Source: Stomorhina lunata | Lineage: Eukaryota; Arthropoda; Insecta; Diptera; Rhiniidae | DNA: 64,000 bases | Direction: 5' to 3' | NCBI GenBank assembly: GCA_933228675.1 | Contig: OW121741.1 | Location: 17,054,771-17,118,770, forward strand | In this document: piece after piece, positions 11,440 through 23,355 of the stretch | Layout: the number at the start of each line of letters is the position of its first letter | How positions within the stretch are numbered: position 1 is the stretch's first letter | Notes under the pieces: generated by a model | What the model saw: only the letters and a program-made list of their open reading frames with translations | What the model was told of the DNA's origin: nothing | Database searches by the model: none | Made by a program: the position numbers and the translations under genes

Positions 11440-13335
11440 TTTAAAATTTTTCGGTATTTTTCGTTATACAAGTAGTTCTATGGAAAATTTTTCGTTATAA
11501 AAATTTTTCGATAGGAAATTTTTCGTTATAAAAATTTTTCGATAGGGAATTTTTCGTTATAAACATTTTTCTATAAAAAATTTTTCGTTATATAAATTTT
11601 TCTATAAAAAATTTGCCCTTATAAAAAATTTTTAATAGAAAATTTTTCGTTATAAAAATTTTTCCATAGAAAATTTTTCGTTATAAAAATTTTTCTATAG
11701 AAAATTCTTCTAAATTTGCTATAAAACATTTTTTGTTATAAAAATTTTACTCTAGAACAATTATTAAATCTTTCAAACGAAAATTTTTCGTTTTAAAATT
11801 TTTTCTTCAAAAAAATTTTGGTTATAAATTTTAAAGAAAATTTTTTCCATAGTAAATTTTTCGTTGTAAAATTTTTATAGAAAAATTTTCCTTCTAAAAT
11901 TTTTTCTATAGAAAAATTTTCGTTATAAAATTTTTTCTGTAGAAAAATTTTCATTATAAAATTTTTTCTATAGAAAAGTTTTCGTTATAAAATTTTTTCT
12001 ATAGAAAAATGTTCGTTATAAAATTTTTTCTATAGAAAAATTTTCGTTAAAAAAATTTTTCTATAGAAAAATTTTCGTTAAAAAATTTTTTCTATAGAAA
12101 AACTTTCGTTAAAAAATTTTTTCTATAGAAACATTTTCGTTAAAAAATTTTTTCTATAGAAAAATTTTCGTTAAAAAATTTTTTCTATAGAAAAATTTTC
12201 GTTAAAAAATTGTTTCTATAGAAAAATTATCGTTAAAAAATGTTAATTAAAAAAATTTTTCTATTGAAAAATTTTCGTTAAAAAATTTTTTCTATAGAAA
12301 AATTTTCGTTCAAAAATTTTTTCTATAGAAAAATTTTCGTTAACAATTTTTTCTACAGAAAAATTTTCGTTAAAAATTTTTTCTATAGAAAAACTTTCGT
12401 TAAAAAATTTTTTCTATAGAAAAATTTTCGTTATAAAATTTTTTCTATAGAAAAACTTTCGTTATACAAATTATTCTATACAAAACTTTTCGTTATAAAA
12501 TTTTTTCAATCGAAAAATTTTCGTTGTAAAATTTTTTCTATAGAAAAATTTTCGTTATAACATTTTTTACATAGAAAAATGTTCTTTAAAAAATTTTTTC
12601 TATAGAAAAATTTTCGTTAACAAATTTTTTCTATAGAAAAATTTTCGTTATAACATTTTTTACATAGAAAAATTTTCGTTAACAAATTTTTTCTATAGAA
12701 AAATTTTCGTTGAAAAATTTTTTCTATAGAAAAATTTTAGTTATAAAATTTTTTCTATAGAAAAATTTTTGTTATAAAATTTTTCCTATAGAAAAATTAT
12801 CGTTAAAGCATTTTTTATATTGAAAAATTTGCGTTAAAAAATTTTTTCTATAGAAAAATTTTCGTTAAAAAATCTTTTCTATAGAAAAATTTTCGCAAAA
12901 AAATTTTTTCTATAGAAAAATTTATAAAATGCTTTCTATAAAAAGATTTTCGTTAAAAAATTTTTCTATAGATAAATTTTCGTTAAGAAATTTTTTCAAT
13001 AGAAAAATTATCATTAAAAAAATGTTTCTATAGAAAAATTTTCGTTAAAAAAATTTTTCTATGGAAAAATTTTCGTTTAAAAATTTTTTCTACGAGTCTT
13101 GTCTTTAAAAAATTTTTTCTGAAGAAAAATTTTCTTTATAAAATTTTTTCTATAGAAAAATTTTCGTCATAAAATAAAAAAATTTTCTTTATACATTTTT
13201 TTCTATAGAAAAATGTTCGTTAAAAAATTTTTTCTATAGAAAAATTTTCGTCAAAAAATTTTTTCTATAAAAAAATTTTCGTTTTGCAATTTTTTCTACA
13301 GAAAATTGTTTTGAAAATTTTTCGTTATACAATAC
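11440..13335. repeat. Same minisatellite in inverted orientation
   Basis: Units now read TTTTCGTTATAAAATTTTTT followed by CTATAGAAAAA, the reverse complement of the preceding block with small spacer changes (often TTCGTTAAAAAA). With 8.6-11.4 kb this forms a large inverted arrangement that could fold into a kilobase-scale hairpin. Confidence 0.88.
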
Positions 13336-14690
13336 TAGAAGATAAGAAGATCTTTCTAAAAAATATTCAATATTAGAAGGGCTTGAATATAAATATTAAC
13401 AAAGGTAGAGCTTTTATAGCAAAGTTGTCGAAAGGTTCAGATTTCTTTTAAAAATTTGGCGATAGTTTGAATTTTGTATTGAAAAGTTGACGATAGCTCG
13501 AGTTTTCTATAGAAAAGTCATCGAGAGAAAGACTTTTGTATAGAAATAGGAAGAAATCTTCTTATTATGTTCAATGTCTTTAAAATCAATCCTTTTTGTT
13601 TCCAAGAAAAATATTTATATCAAATAACACTTATTTTCCTGACACGTTTTTTGAGGTAACATTTTTAAATTTTTCCTTGGAAAAGAAACTTTCAAACAGG
13701 AATACGAAAAATTTATACCATAAAATCACTTTCGTGACTTCCAGTTGAAAATAGTTTGTTTAGTTTTTAATGGCTAATTTGAGTAGTTTTTTTTTCTTTT
13801 CAGTCTCAAAATTTTATTACTATTTTTAGAAATCTAATATCAAGAGTTTGTTTTAAAACAAAAAAAAAAAGAAACTTAAGGCAGGATGAAGCAAAGAAGA
13901 AGGCCGTTATACAAAATGTTAAAAAAGGACTTAAACAGAAATAGTTAATAATAAAAAACTTGGGTAATTCAACAGAATGCGCCGCCACACGTGAGTCTAA
14001 CTGTCTGCCGTAAATTGCGGTACTTTGAGCTAGAAATAGACAGTTACCACAACTACTCGTACATACAACATATACTTCCAACACCCAACCTCATTGCAAC
14101 CACTGTTACCTTTACAACTGAATGGTGTATTCTATAGAACTGCATATACATCAAATGAACGTCCCCGGAACGAAAGAAACAAAAAAAAAAACTGAAGTGA
14201 TGATATTCGCGTGCTGAAAAGTACTTAAAAGAACTTTAATTAAGCTTATTTTCATAAAGCGAAAAATTTCGCTAGTTTAATTTTAATTTACGCCAATGTT
14301 TTTATTTTATTTTACTTATTTTTTTTTTTTTTGAAAATGCTGTTGTTTCGTAAAATACGTGGAAATTTTCAGGGAAAGAGGGCAGTGAAAAACAAACTGC
14401 TGAAACAAAACTAAAACAACTTGTTAAAAGTACTTGAGAATAAAATACAAAACGCAAATTGAAGTCATGAATAGGAAAGGGAATTGGTCAGAGGTGGAAT
14501 AATCAGGCGTTTCCAGAACAAAAGATGGCGCTCTAATAAATATTGTTCTGTTGTAGTTTTTTTTGTAGTAACGAATCTTCTTAGAAAAACCATATATTTT
14601 TTGACATAGAAAATAAATTAATTTTTTTTTGACATTGGCCCTTTTAGCACCAAGCCACAGATATATGTATATGTGTAAATCGGTCTGACA
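13336..14690. other. Stretch without a supportable gene
   Basis: No conserved protein or RNA is recognised. The 92-residue minus-strand open frame at 13806-14084 has no recognisable domain and unremarkable context, so I do not call it a gene. Confidence 0.5.
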
Positions 14691-14699
14691 ACTGTATAT

Positions 14700-15040
14700 A
14701 GAATATTCTGTCTGATTGTAGGCTCAGAATTGGAAACAAAACGCGTCATTCGATATCGATGTAAGATATTTGAGAAACATTTGTGTAGCATACTTTTAGG
14801 ATAATTCAAATATTATATAACATATGAGAGGCGACTTATTTGTCATAAGTTCTCTGATAGTAAAACAATTTCATTTAAACTAAATGTTTTGACAAACAAA
14901 TGGATTTGTTTAGATATCAAATTTTGTTAAACTTTTTGCAAAATAAATTATTTTGAAAATCCTTAAGGTATGCTACACAATATTTGCTTGAAAGTCTCAG
15001 TTTTCGATCGATATCGATTGCGGCGATTTAGCCCCTGGAT
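14700..15040. repeat. Inverted-repeat element with GATCGATATCGA ends
   Basis: The left arm (about 14730-14815: CATTCGATATCGATGTAAGA ... TGTGTAGCATACTTTTAGGA) is the imperfect inverse of the right arm (about 14950-15035: CCTTAAGGTATGCTACACAA ... GATCGATATCGATTGCGGCG). Related arms occur at 7.5, 22.9-23.3, 24.4-24.7 and 58.0-58.7 kb. This suits a non-autonomous transposon family. Confidence 0.72.
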
Positions 15041-15049
15041 CTTTAAAGC

Positions 15050-15385
15050 TAAGTATTATCGACGTTACAAGAAGATATTGCAACGGGTTATCCATTTCGT
15101 GGTTTCAAAAGTATAGGACTGGAATTCGACATCTGTCAAACTAAGTTGTTCATATGATAACCGACTTTTTTTTACCTGCTATTGAAGAATACGACTTGGA
15201 AAATATGTAGTTTCATCAAGACACAACTCGAGCGAAAATGGGTTTATTGCAAGAGACATTTCCTGGCCGCGTAATTTCTTGTCGTAGTGATATTAACTGG
15301 CCACCAAATTCATGCCATTTAACACCATTAGACTTTTTTGTGGGGCTAAGCGTAAGACCGTGTTTACGCTGATAAATTTTTAACT
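15050..15385 (+). pseudogene. Third mariner transposase fossil (internal fragment)
   Basis: Translation in shifting frames recovers EYDLENM, a stop, FHQDTTRAKMGLLQETFPGR, VISCRSDINWPPNSC, H-LTPLDFF and later VYAD. These match the end of rosa-type transposases. Several stops and shifts and a CD to CH change make it long dead. No terminal repeats are visible. It is more diverged than the other two copies, so it is an older insertion or a different subfamily. It abuts a GATCGATATCGA inverted-repeat arm. Confidence 0.75.
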
Positions 15386-15499
15386 CTTGAGCATTTAAAA
15401 TTTATGGCATTTATGGAATGTTTGAGCTTAAGTTTCGAATTTGGAGTCTGTAGACTTATCAGAATGACGACACCTTGGGTTTTTCGAAAATCAAAAACG

Positions 15500-16335
15500 A
15501 TCCAGAAGTCACATTTTTGATTCGATATACATGTTTTATATAGTTGAAAAATTGCTACAGGTTTATCTCCGATAGTTTATGAGATATTTGACTTCGAAAA
15601 AAATCAACTTTTTGACAACTTAAGCATAGAATTTTGATAATATCGGATCCAAGGTTTCCCTGATTTTCCCGAAATTCAGAAAAGATTTTTACGTATGGTT
15701 TATCTGCTATAGTTTATGAGATATTTGACTTCGAAACACATTTTAAAATTTTTTTGCGACTTAGACCTAGAATTTTAATAATATTGGATCAAAGATTTTC
15801 CCGATTTTTTCGAAATTCTATAAAAATCATTCCTATACGTATGGTTTATCTCCTATAGTTTTTGAGATATTTGACTTGGAAACAAACTTCAACTTTTTTT
15901 TGCGACTTAGACCTAGAATTTTGCTAATATCGGATCTAAGGTTTTCCCGATTTTTTCGAAATTAATAAAAGATTTGTATATGTACAAAATGTTCTAGCTG
16001 AGATTTACAAAAAACATTCCCAGCCGTATGGCTTATCTCTTATAGTTTATTAGATATTTGACTTCGAAACAAATTTCAACTTTTTTCGCTACTTAGACCT
16101 AGAATTTTGTTAATATCGGATGCAAGATTTTCACGATTTTTCCGAAATTCATAAAAGATTTTTATATGTACGAAATTTGCTAGTTGAGATCTACAAAAAA
16201 ACATTCCTAGACGTATGGTTTATCATCTATAGTTTATGAGATATTCGACTTCGAAAGAAAATTTCAATTTTTTTCCCGAATTAGACCTAGAATTTTTTTT
16301 AATATCGTATCCAAATTGTCCCCGCTTTTTCCAAA
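15500..16335. repeat. Roughly 180-bp tandem repeat (TTAGACCTAGAATTTT block)
   Basis: Four to five diverged units contain GCGACTTAGACCTAGAATTT, AATATCGGATC, TTTTCCCGATTTTTTCGAAA, GTATGGTTTATCTCCTATAG and TTTATGAGATATTTGACTTC. The spacing of the last motif is about 125-190 bp. No gene. Confidence 0.78.
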
Positions 16336-16339
16336 ATAC

Positions 16340-16690
16340 TTAAGGCTCAAAACTTTCGTTTTAGTCTTCAGAAAAAAATTACTTAATTTCGTATATAGTT
16401 TATTAGATATCAGGAAATCAAAAAAGCTCTACAAAATTTAGTATTTTCGTTTTTCTTTGGACAAAAACTAAGTTGGCGGGTGCTCGGTGCACTTACCATA
16501 AGCACGTGAAAGACAAAGGTCTCTTCTTTGGCTTAAGCGAAAAAAATTCACCAAAATTTACCGATCGTAGAACAAAGTTCAAAATTTTCTGAAAAATGTC
16601 ACATAAATTGTTAAGCATAATTTAAGCAAAAAGTGTTGCAGTCATTTAGGCGTAAATTTTTATTGAAATAGCATTTAGTCCAAGGCTATA
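16340..16690. repeat. Left arm of a long inverted repeat pair
   Basis: This about 340-bp arm (GATATCAGGAAATCAAAAAAG ... ACCGATCGTAGAACAAAGTT ... TGCAGTCATTTAGGCGTAAA) is the inverse of 20770-21095, with many point differences. A partial inverse of its second half also lies at about 17630-17820. Three satellite-like blocks lie between the arms. Confidence 0.78.
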
Positions 16691-18430
16691 TATCTCTAAA
16701 TTTGTTTTATTTTATTATTTCTAAGGAATGCATAAATCACACAAAAAAAGAATTGATGGAAGATCTTTAGTCGGTTAAAAATTATATGTATTTAAGTTTA
16801 AAATTTTCAAAAACAGTCAATTTTTTTGTCGTTTTTAGTCAAAAAAAGAAATACATTTTCTTTGAGATATAAAAAAAAAATTGGTTAAAAAAATATAATA
16901 ATATAATAATTTATAAAAGTAAGTAGGCTTAAAATTTTATTTTGTCTTGACGCTAAAGCCCATCGAAAATTTCAATTTTTTACACTGTTTCTCACTTTAT
17001 GCCTAATTTTCTCTCACCGCAAAGCCAGAATCAAAAATCCAAAACAAGCTTTTTATATCTCTATATGTAAGTATTATCCTGTGCAAATAACTTTAGCACT
17101 CCAAAAATATTTAGAGAAATATTCATTAAAAACTAAAAAAATAGTTTTTGGGGATTTTCAAAAAAAAGTTTGGGAATTGTCGGATTGCTGCTGACAAAAA
17201 TTTTTTATTGTAATTTTTGTATTTTTTTCCATTAAAAAAAGTCTATTCAAATACTAAATTTTATTTAAATAAATTAAGAAAAGAATCTTTTATTAAATGA
17301 TGAAATCTAAAGAAAAAATCTTTTCTTTTTTTGGGATTTGAAAAAAAATTTGGGAATACCCGGATACCAGACAGAATTTGAAAAAATTTGGCACATGTCT
17401 ATTAATTGATTCGAAAAAGAGTTATACAAATTTTGTTTGAGATCCCTGACTCTTTGAGTTACCTGCCCTGGATCCACATTTTTACATATATTTCTATTCT
17501 TAATGCATAAGCCGAAATTCTCAACAGAATGTGATGAAATTCGGCACACGTCAATTGGTGGACCCAAATAAGAGCTCTACCAATTTTGGTTGAAATCCGT
17601 CTAATCCTAAGGGTACCTGTCTTAACTTAAATGCTTTTTTATTAAAAAGTTAAGCCTAAATGACTGCAACACTTTTTGCTTAAATTATGCGTAACAATTT
17701 GTGTAACTTTTTTCAAAAAATTTTGAACTTTGTTCTACGATCGGTTAATTTCGGTGAATTTTTTTCGCTCAATCTAAAGAAAAGACTTTCACTTTTCACG
17801 TGGTTATGGTCGCAGTCGGCGACGTTTTCGTGTTATAGTGACTTCGATGATTTTTTTTGATGCTTTCAAATCCCATTTGTAGCAAATAACCTAAATTGTA
17901 TTATAATTTACACTTAAAAAAAAAAAAAATTAAAAAACTTACCTCTATTTTAATTCAAAATAATTCTAATTTAATTTGATTTCTTTTTAATATTTTTATT
18001 ATCTTTTATTATATTGTTTATTTGTTTTTATACTATATTTAACCCTAAGTATAATTTCCATTACATATTAAATAATTTACAATTTTCATATATTATTTTT
18101 TTTTTATTAAATTTATAATAATTTATACATAATAATTAACCATTGTTTTAAATTAATTAATAACTTAATTAATTTATAAATCGGTTGAAAGCTCAAAGCA
18201 GCTAAAACAGAAAATTTATGGGAAATTTTATTAAAGCGACAAATTAGTTAAATGGGATTTAAAAAATAGAAAAAATGAAGGCAAACCTAAAATTTTGTTA
18301 TAATTTTAATTTTGAATGGAGGATCCAAAAACCGTCTATCTTCGCTTAGGGGTCAAAGGTCAGGTTTAAATTTTTGATAGATTTTGCAAAAATAGTTTTA
18401 CATTTTTTGAAGACATTTAATAGTATTTAA
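16691..18430. repeat. Interior region with early units of the GGTACCTGCC satellite
   Basis: 17340-17620 holds two diverged units of the block that dominates 19.65-20.76 kb (GAGCTCTACCAATTTTGGTT, TGATGAAATTCGGCACACGT). 17630-17820 is an inverted partial copy of the arm at 16.55-16.69 kb. 17890-18200 is plain AT-rich sequence. No gene. Confidence 0.6.
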
Positions 18431-18439
18431 GTGGTTTTC

Positions 18440-19500
18440 TAGAAGCGGGGTTATATGGTAGCAAAGACCTAATGTTAACCAATTATTACAAACTTAGCTG
18501 TGCCAAATTTCATCACTATATCTCTCTTTACTAGGGACTAAACGCATTTTCAATTGTTTCCGAGAGCATAATTGTATGGGAGGTACGTGAAACAATGAAC
18601 CTATATTAACCAAAATCAACTGGCTTTGACTTTTATACCCAATACTAGCATGTACCAAATTTTATCAATTTATCTCTCTAAACCAGGGACTTATAGTTAT
18701 TTCTATTGTTTCCGACAGCATATTTGTGTGGAAAGTACTCGAAATAATGGACCTATAGCTATATAAATCAACTGACTTTGTTACTATATCTTTTTTATCG
18801 TCATTTGATTTTTTTCCGAAAGCATATTTGTATGGGAGGTACGCGAAAAAATGGAATATATCCACCAAAATGAACTAACTTTGTATTTTATACCAAAAAT
18901 GAACATGCACCAAATTTCAGCACTATATCTCTCTTAACCAGAGACTTATCGTCATTTCAGTTATTTCCGAGAGCATAATTGCATGACAGGTGCGCGATAT
19001 AATGGATCTATATCAACCAAAATAAACTGGCTTTATCTTTGGAACCAAAAATAAACATGTTCTAAATTTGATTACTATATCTCTCTTAACCATAGAATTA
19101 TCATCATTTCATGTGTTTCCGACAGCATATTTGTATAGGAGGTACGTGAAATAAAGGACCAAACTCAACTGACTTTGTCTTTGGTACCAAAAATGAACAC
19201 TCACCAAATTTCAGGACTAAATCTCTCTTAACCAGGGACTTGTTGTCATTTCAGTTGTTTCCGAGAGCGTAATTGTATAGGAGGTACGCAAAATAATGGA
19301 CCTATATCAAGCTAAATCTATCGACTTTGTCTTTAATACTAAAAATGAACATCAACCAAATTTCAGCACTATATCTCTCTTAACCAGAGACTTATCGTCA
19401 AATCAGTTATTTGTATGGGAGGTACATGAGAAAATGGACCTATATTTATTATTTTGTCTTTGGTACCAGAAAATAACATGCACCAAATTTCATCAGTTTC
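18440..19500. repeat. Roughly 155-bp tandem repeat (TTTCCGAGAGCATAATTG block)
   Basis: About six or seven units share ATATCTCTCTTAACCAGGGA, CTTATCGTCATTTCAGTTGT, TTCCGAGAGCATA, TGTATGGGAGGTACGTGAAA, AATGGACCTATATCAACCAA and ACCAAAAATGAACATGCACC. The short open frames over it are repeat-derived. Confidence 0.85.
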
Positions 19501-19639
19501 TGTCGAAAAGTAAAAAAATGAAAAAACAGACGGGCGGGCATAGTGGGACAAACTCCCCCCCAACCCCCAAAATCCGTTATTTTTCTTTTATTATTTTAAA
19601 CCTAAATCTATAAAAAAACATCCAAAATTTTAATTAACT

Positions 19640-20765
19640 AAGCACGTTAAATAATTTTGGGTTCAATTCGACGACCCTTTGGGTACCGGCCTTGGACCCC
19701 CCTTTTTCCCCAATTTTGTATCTCAATGTACAAGTCGCAATTCGAAATAGAACTTAATGAAATTTAACACATGCCTGTTAATGATTTCAAGAAAGAGGTC
19801 CACTAATTTTAATTGAAATTCGATGACTCCTTGGGGTACCTGCCTTGGACCCCCATTTTTCATCTATTTTTCTTTTCAATGTAAAAGTCGCAATTCTCAA
19901 AAGAATCTGATGAAACTTGACACACGTCTGTCGATTAATTCAAGAAAGACGTCCACTAATTTTGGCTGCAATTCTACGACTTCATGGGGTACCTGCCTTG
20001 GACCCCCATTTTTTCACCAATTTTTCTTTTCAATGTAGAAGTCGCAATTCTAAACAGAACCTAATGAAATTCGACACATGTCTGTTAAATAGCTCAAGAA
20101 AGAGGTCCACTAATTCTGATTGCGATTCGATGACTCCTTGGGGTACCTGCCTTGGACCCCCATTTTTTCATCTACTCTTCTTTTCAATGTAGAAGTCTTA
20201 ATTCTCAACATAATTTGATGAAATTTAACACATATCTATTAATGGATTCAAGAAAAAGGTTCACTAATTTTGGTTGCAATTCGACGACTCCTTTGGGTAC
20301 CTGCCTAAGACCCCGAATTTTTCACCAATTATTCTTCTCAATGCACAAGTAGCAATTCTAAACAGAATTTGATGAAATTCGACACACGTCTGTTAATTAA
20401 TTTAGGAAAGAGCTTTACTAATTATTTTTGAAATTAGTCGATTCCTTGGGGTATCAGTCTTGGACCCCCATTTTTCACCTATATTTCTTCTTAATGTACA
20501 GTCCGCAATTCTCTACAGAATTTGATGCACAAGTCTATAAATTGATCTAGAAAAGAGCTCTATTAATTTTTGTTGAAATAAGTCCACTCCTTGGGTTTCC
20601 TTTGGACACCCATTTTTCACTTATTTTTCTTCTTAATATATAAGCCACAATTCTCAACAGAATTCGATAAAATTCGTCAAACGTCTATTAGTTGACCCAA
20701 AATAGAGCTCTACTAATTTTGGTTGAAATCCTTCGGCTCTTAGGGATACCTGCTTTGGATTTACA
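19640..20765. repeat. Roughly 158-bp tandem repeat (CTTGGGGTACCTGCCTTGGA block)
   Basis: About seven units contain ATTCGACGACTCCTTGGGGT, ACCTGCCTTGGACCCCCATT, TTCTTTTCAATGTACAAGTC, CTCAACAGAATTTGATGAAA and TTCGACACACGTCTGTTAAT. The overlapping open frames 19823-20352 with repeated LGPPFF segments are a by-product of the period. Single diverged units also occur at 17.4 kb and inside each 0.8-kb unit at 46.8-49.3 kb. Confidence 0.88.
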
Positions 20766-20769
20766 CTTA

Positions 20770-21095
20770 AATCTAATGTGATTAAAAAGTTAAGCCTAAA
20801 CGACGGCAATACTTTTTTCTTAAATTATGCGTAACAATTTACATGACTTTTTTCAGAAAATTTTGAACTTTGTTCTACGATCGGTAAACTTCAGTGAATT
20901 TTTTTCTTTTAATCTTAGGAACAGACTATAACCTTTCAAGTGGTTATAGTGAGAGTATCGAGCAAAGCCCATACAACTTAGTTTTTATTTAAAGAAAATC
21001 GAGAACACTGTATTTTTTAGAGCTTTTTTGAATTTCCTGATATCTCCTGAACTATATACGAGATTAAATTACTTTATTCTGAAGACTTAAACTAA
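20770..21095. repeat. Right arm of the long inverted repeat pair
   Basis: It reads as the inverse of 16340-16690: GTTAAGCCTAAACGACGGCA, GAACTTTGTTCTACGATCGG, and later GCTTTTTTGAATTTCCTGAT. The pair bounds about 4.75 kb. Confidence 0.78.
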
Positions 21096-21099
21096 GGTT

Positions 21100-21910
21100 C
21101 TGTATCGTCCGTCCGTCTGCCTGTCTTTCTGTCTGTCTTTCTGTTTGTCTCTCTGTCTGTCCGTCTATCTGTCTGTCTGTTTGTCTTTCTTTCTATCTTT
21201 TTTTGTTTGTCTTTCTGTCCGTCTGTTGAAATCACGATAACTCTTAAACGAAGGAAGGTACTTGACTGAAACTTTGGAAAGATATTCTTCATTACTGAGA
21301 AATTTTTTGAATTGAAATTGGGCAAAATCAGTCACATGTGACCAGAGCTGCCATATAACCTCGCTTATTTGCTAATAAATGACAAATTATAACAGCCATG
21401 ATAATGATAAAATTTTGTATTTATAAGTTTTATATAAGCACTAGGCAGCATACGAAATTTTATAGAAATCGGTTCACATTTAACCATAGCTCCTATACAA
21501 AACACTTACGGAAGCAGCCTAATTTCCACCTAAAATACACTTAGAAGTCAATAAATGATAAACTATAATAGCTATGACCACAAAATTTGGCATGAGAAAG
21601 TCTTATGTGAGTACCAGCCAGTGTACAGGTTTTACAAAAGTATTCTCGATATCTTGAGAAAGTTGTGTACTGATAATGGGACAAATCGGTTTACATTTAA
21701 TTAGAGCTCCCATATAACCCCACCCCGGGAATCACATTAATGCTGATAAATTGAATATAATTGTAATAGCTATGACGACTTAATTTAGAACAGAGAAGTT
21801 TTATGCAACTATTAGTCAGTATATCAAATTTTATAGGAATCGGTCCAAATTTCAAGATTTGGTTCACATTTTGAAAAAAATTTCGGAAAAATTTTAACAA
21901 GCCTAGAAAT
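21100..21910. repeat. Dispersed fly repeat with a TCTG/TCCG-rich tract
   Basis: 21105-21230 is a degenerate CTGT/CCGT tetranucleotide run. It continues as GAAATCACGATAACTCTTAA, TCTTCATTACTGAGAA, AGAGCTGCCATATAACC and two further CATATAACC-type sub-repeats. The same family, opposite orientation, is at 44.69-45.77 kb. Confidence 0.78.
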
Positions 21911-22930
21911 TTCTTGGTGAAGGAAATATAAACTTAAAGATAACCTTTTAAGCTCCCTTAACCACTTTAAGCTTCCAACGGCTGCCATTAAATAAATTTA
22001 TATTTAAATATAGTTTCCCTCTGTTTCATAATCTACAACTATTAATACTTTTTAGCTAAGCTTTTTTTTTCATTTGGTTTCTTTATCTGTAGGGTAATAT
22101 TTTTTTTGTTTCGATTTTTATGTTGTATTAAAAACTATAATAATTTTCAACTTTCTATGCAATTTTTTTTTAGTTTCTGTTTAAATTATTTGTTATATTT
22201 TAATATAATTAACAAGCTTTCCTTTTCTATATTTATATATATAAATAATATAATTATTTGTATTTGTATATAATAATTATTAATTTTTTAATATAATTTG
22301 TTTTAATTGTTATCAATTAAACAATGCAATATTTTTAAATCAATTTTTTTTCTATATTTATATTTAATTTTTTTGTTTATACTTTTTTTGTAATTGTTAT
22401 AAATATAGATTTTTATATGATTTTGTTTTTGAGATGATATGTACTTTTTGTGGTTTTTATTTTTTTCAAATGTATATAAATATGAAACAGTTTGCAATTT
22501 TTTTTTATTTTTTTTTACTATATAATTATTTAATATAAACTAATTACTTTAACGCTTTTTTTCTGTTTTTTACTAACATTAAATTCTTAGGTTTAGGCAT
22601 ATTTCTTTATAATAAGTTTATATATATAACAGTCTTTTTATATACATCCAACTAATATGAAAATGATTTTAGACTTATTTTATTCTAAAGATAATTTATA
22701 CATATTTACATATATAAGTTTTGAAAAAAGAGGCAGTTTTGAATGTTATGTTTTTTAGAATATGGCAAATTTTCAAAATCATTACTTTAAAACCCTCAAA
22801 TCTATTCCAAAACTCATATTTTTAACTCTAACACTTCCCTTCTTTCCACTATTCCTTTAAGATTTTTTGGTTTTTATACCTGATAATTTATATTTACCTT
22901 AATAAGTCCTAAATGACTTCCTATGACCTT
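21911..22930. other. AT-rich stretch without a gene
   Basis: Long T- and A-runs with only short spurious frames; nothing supportable. Confidence 0.5.
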
Positions 22931-22934
22931 TAGC

Positions 22935-23355
22935 AAAATCGACGCATTCGATATCGATCGATATGTAAGCTATTTCACAAACATTTGTGTAGCATACTTT
23001 TGGGATAATCTAGATAATACATAACATTTCAGGGGCAAGATTACGGCATTGGATATCGATCGAAATCTGAGATATTTTCAAAACATTTGTAAAGCATACT
23101 TTAAGGATAATCAAAATTATTTAAAAGATGCATAGTCTACTATATTTTTTGTTATTTGCCAAAAGATGAACAAAATGGATTCCAAATTTCAATATACTTT
23201 TTGCATCGAAGTAACTTTTAACACTCCTAAAGTATACTTTACAATATTCGCTTAAAAGTCTGAATTTTCTGTCGATATCGAATGCGGTAATTTGGTCCCA
23301 ACAAAGCAAAAGTATTTCATTTAAACCTAATTTTTCATCAAACAAATGGATTTGT
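22935..23355. repeat. GATCGATATCGA inverted-repeat arms, interrupted by mariner
   Basis: Two head-to-tail left arms (22945-23010 and 23050-23120) are followed by an inverse arm (23215-23300), then the start of a further copy (TTTCATTTAAACCTAATTTT) that is cut by the mariner at 23356. The interrupted copy resumes after 24387. Confidence 0.72.

Noticed and set aside
13806..14084. 92-residue minus-strand frame
   Set aside because: No domain, signal or conserved motif that I can recognise; length within chance for a 64-kb AT-rich window with occasional GC-richer patches.
19823..20352. Three overlapping frames sharing repeated LGPPFF-type segments
   Set aside because: They come from the 158-bp satellite, whose units happen to lack stops in this phase; there is no start context, domain or splice evidence.
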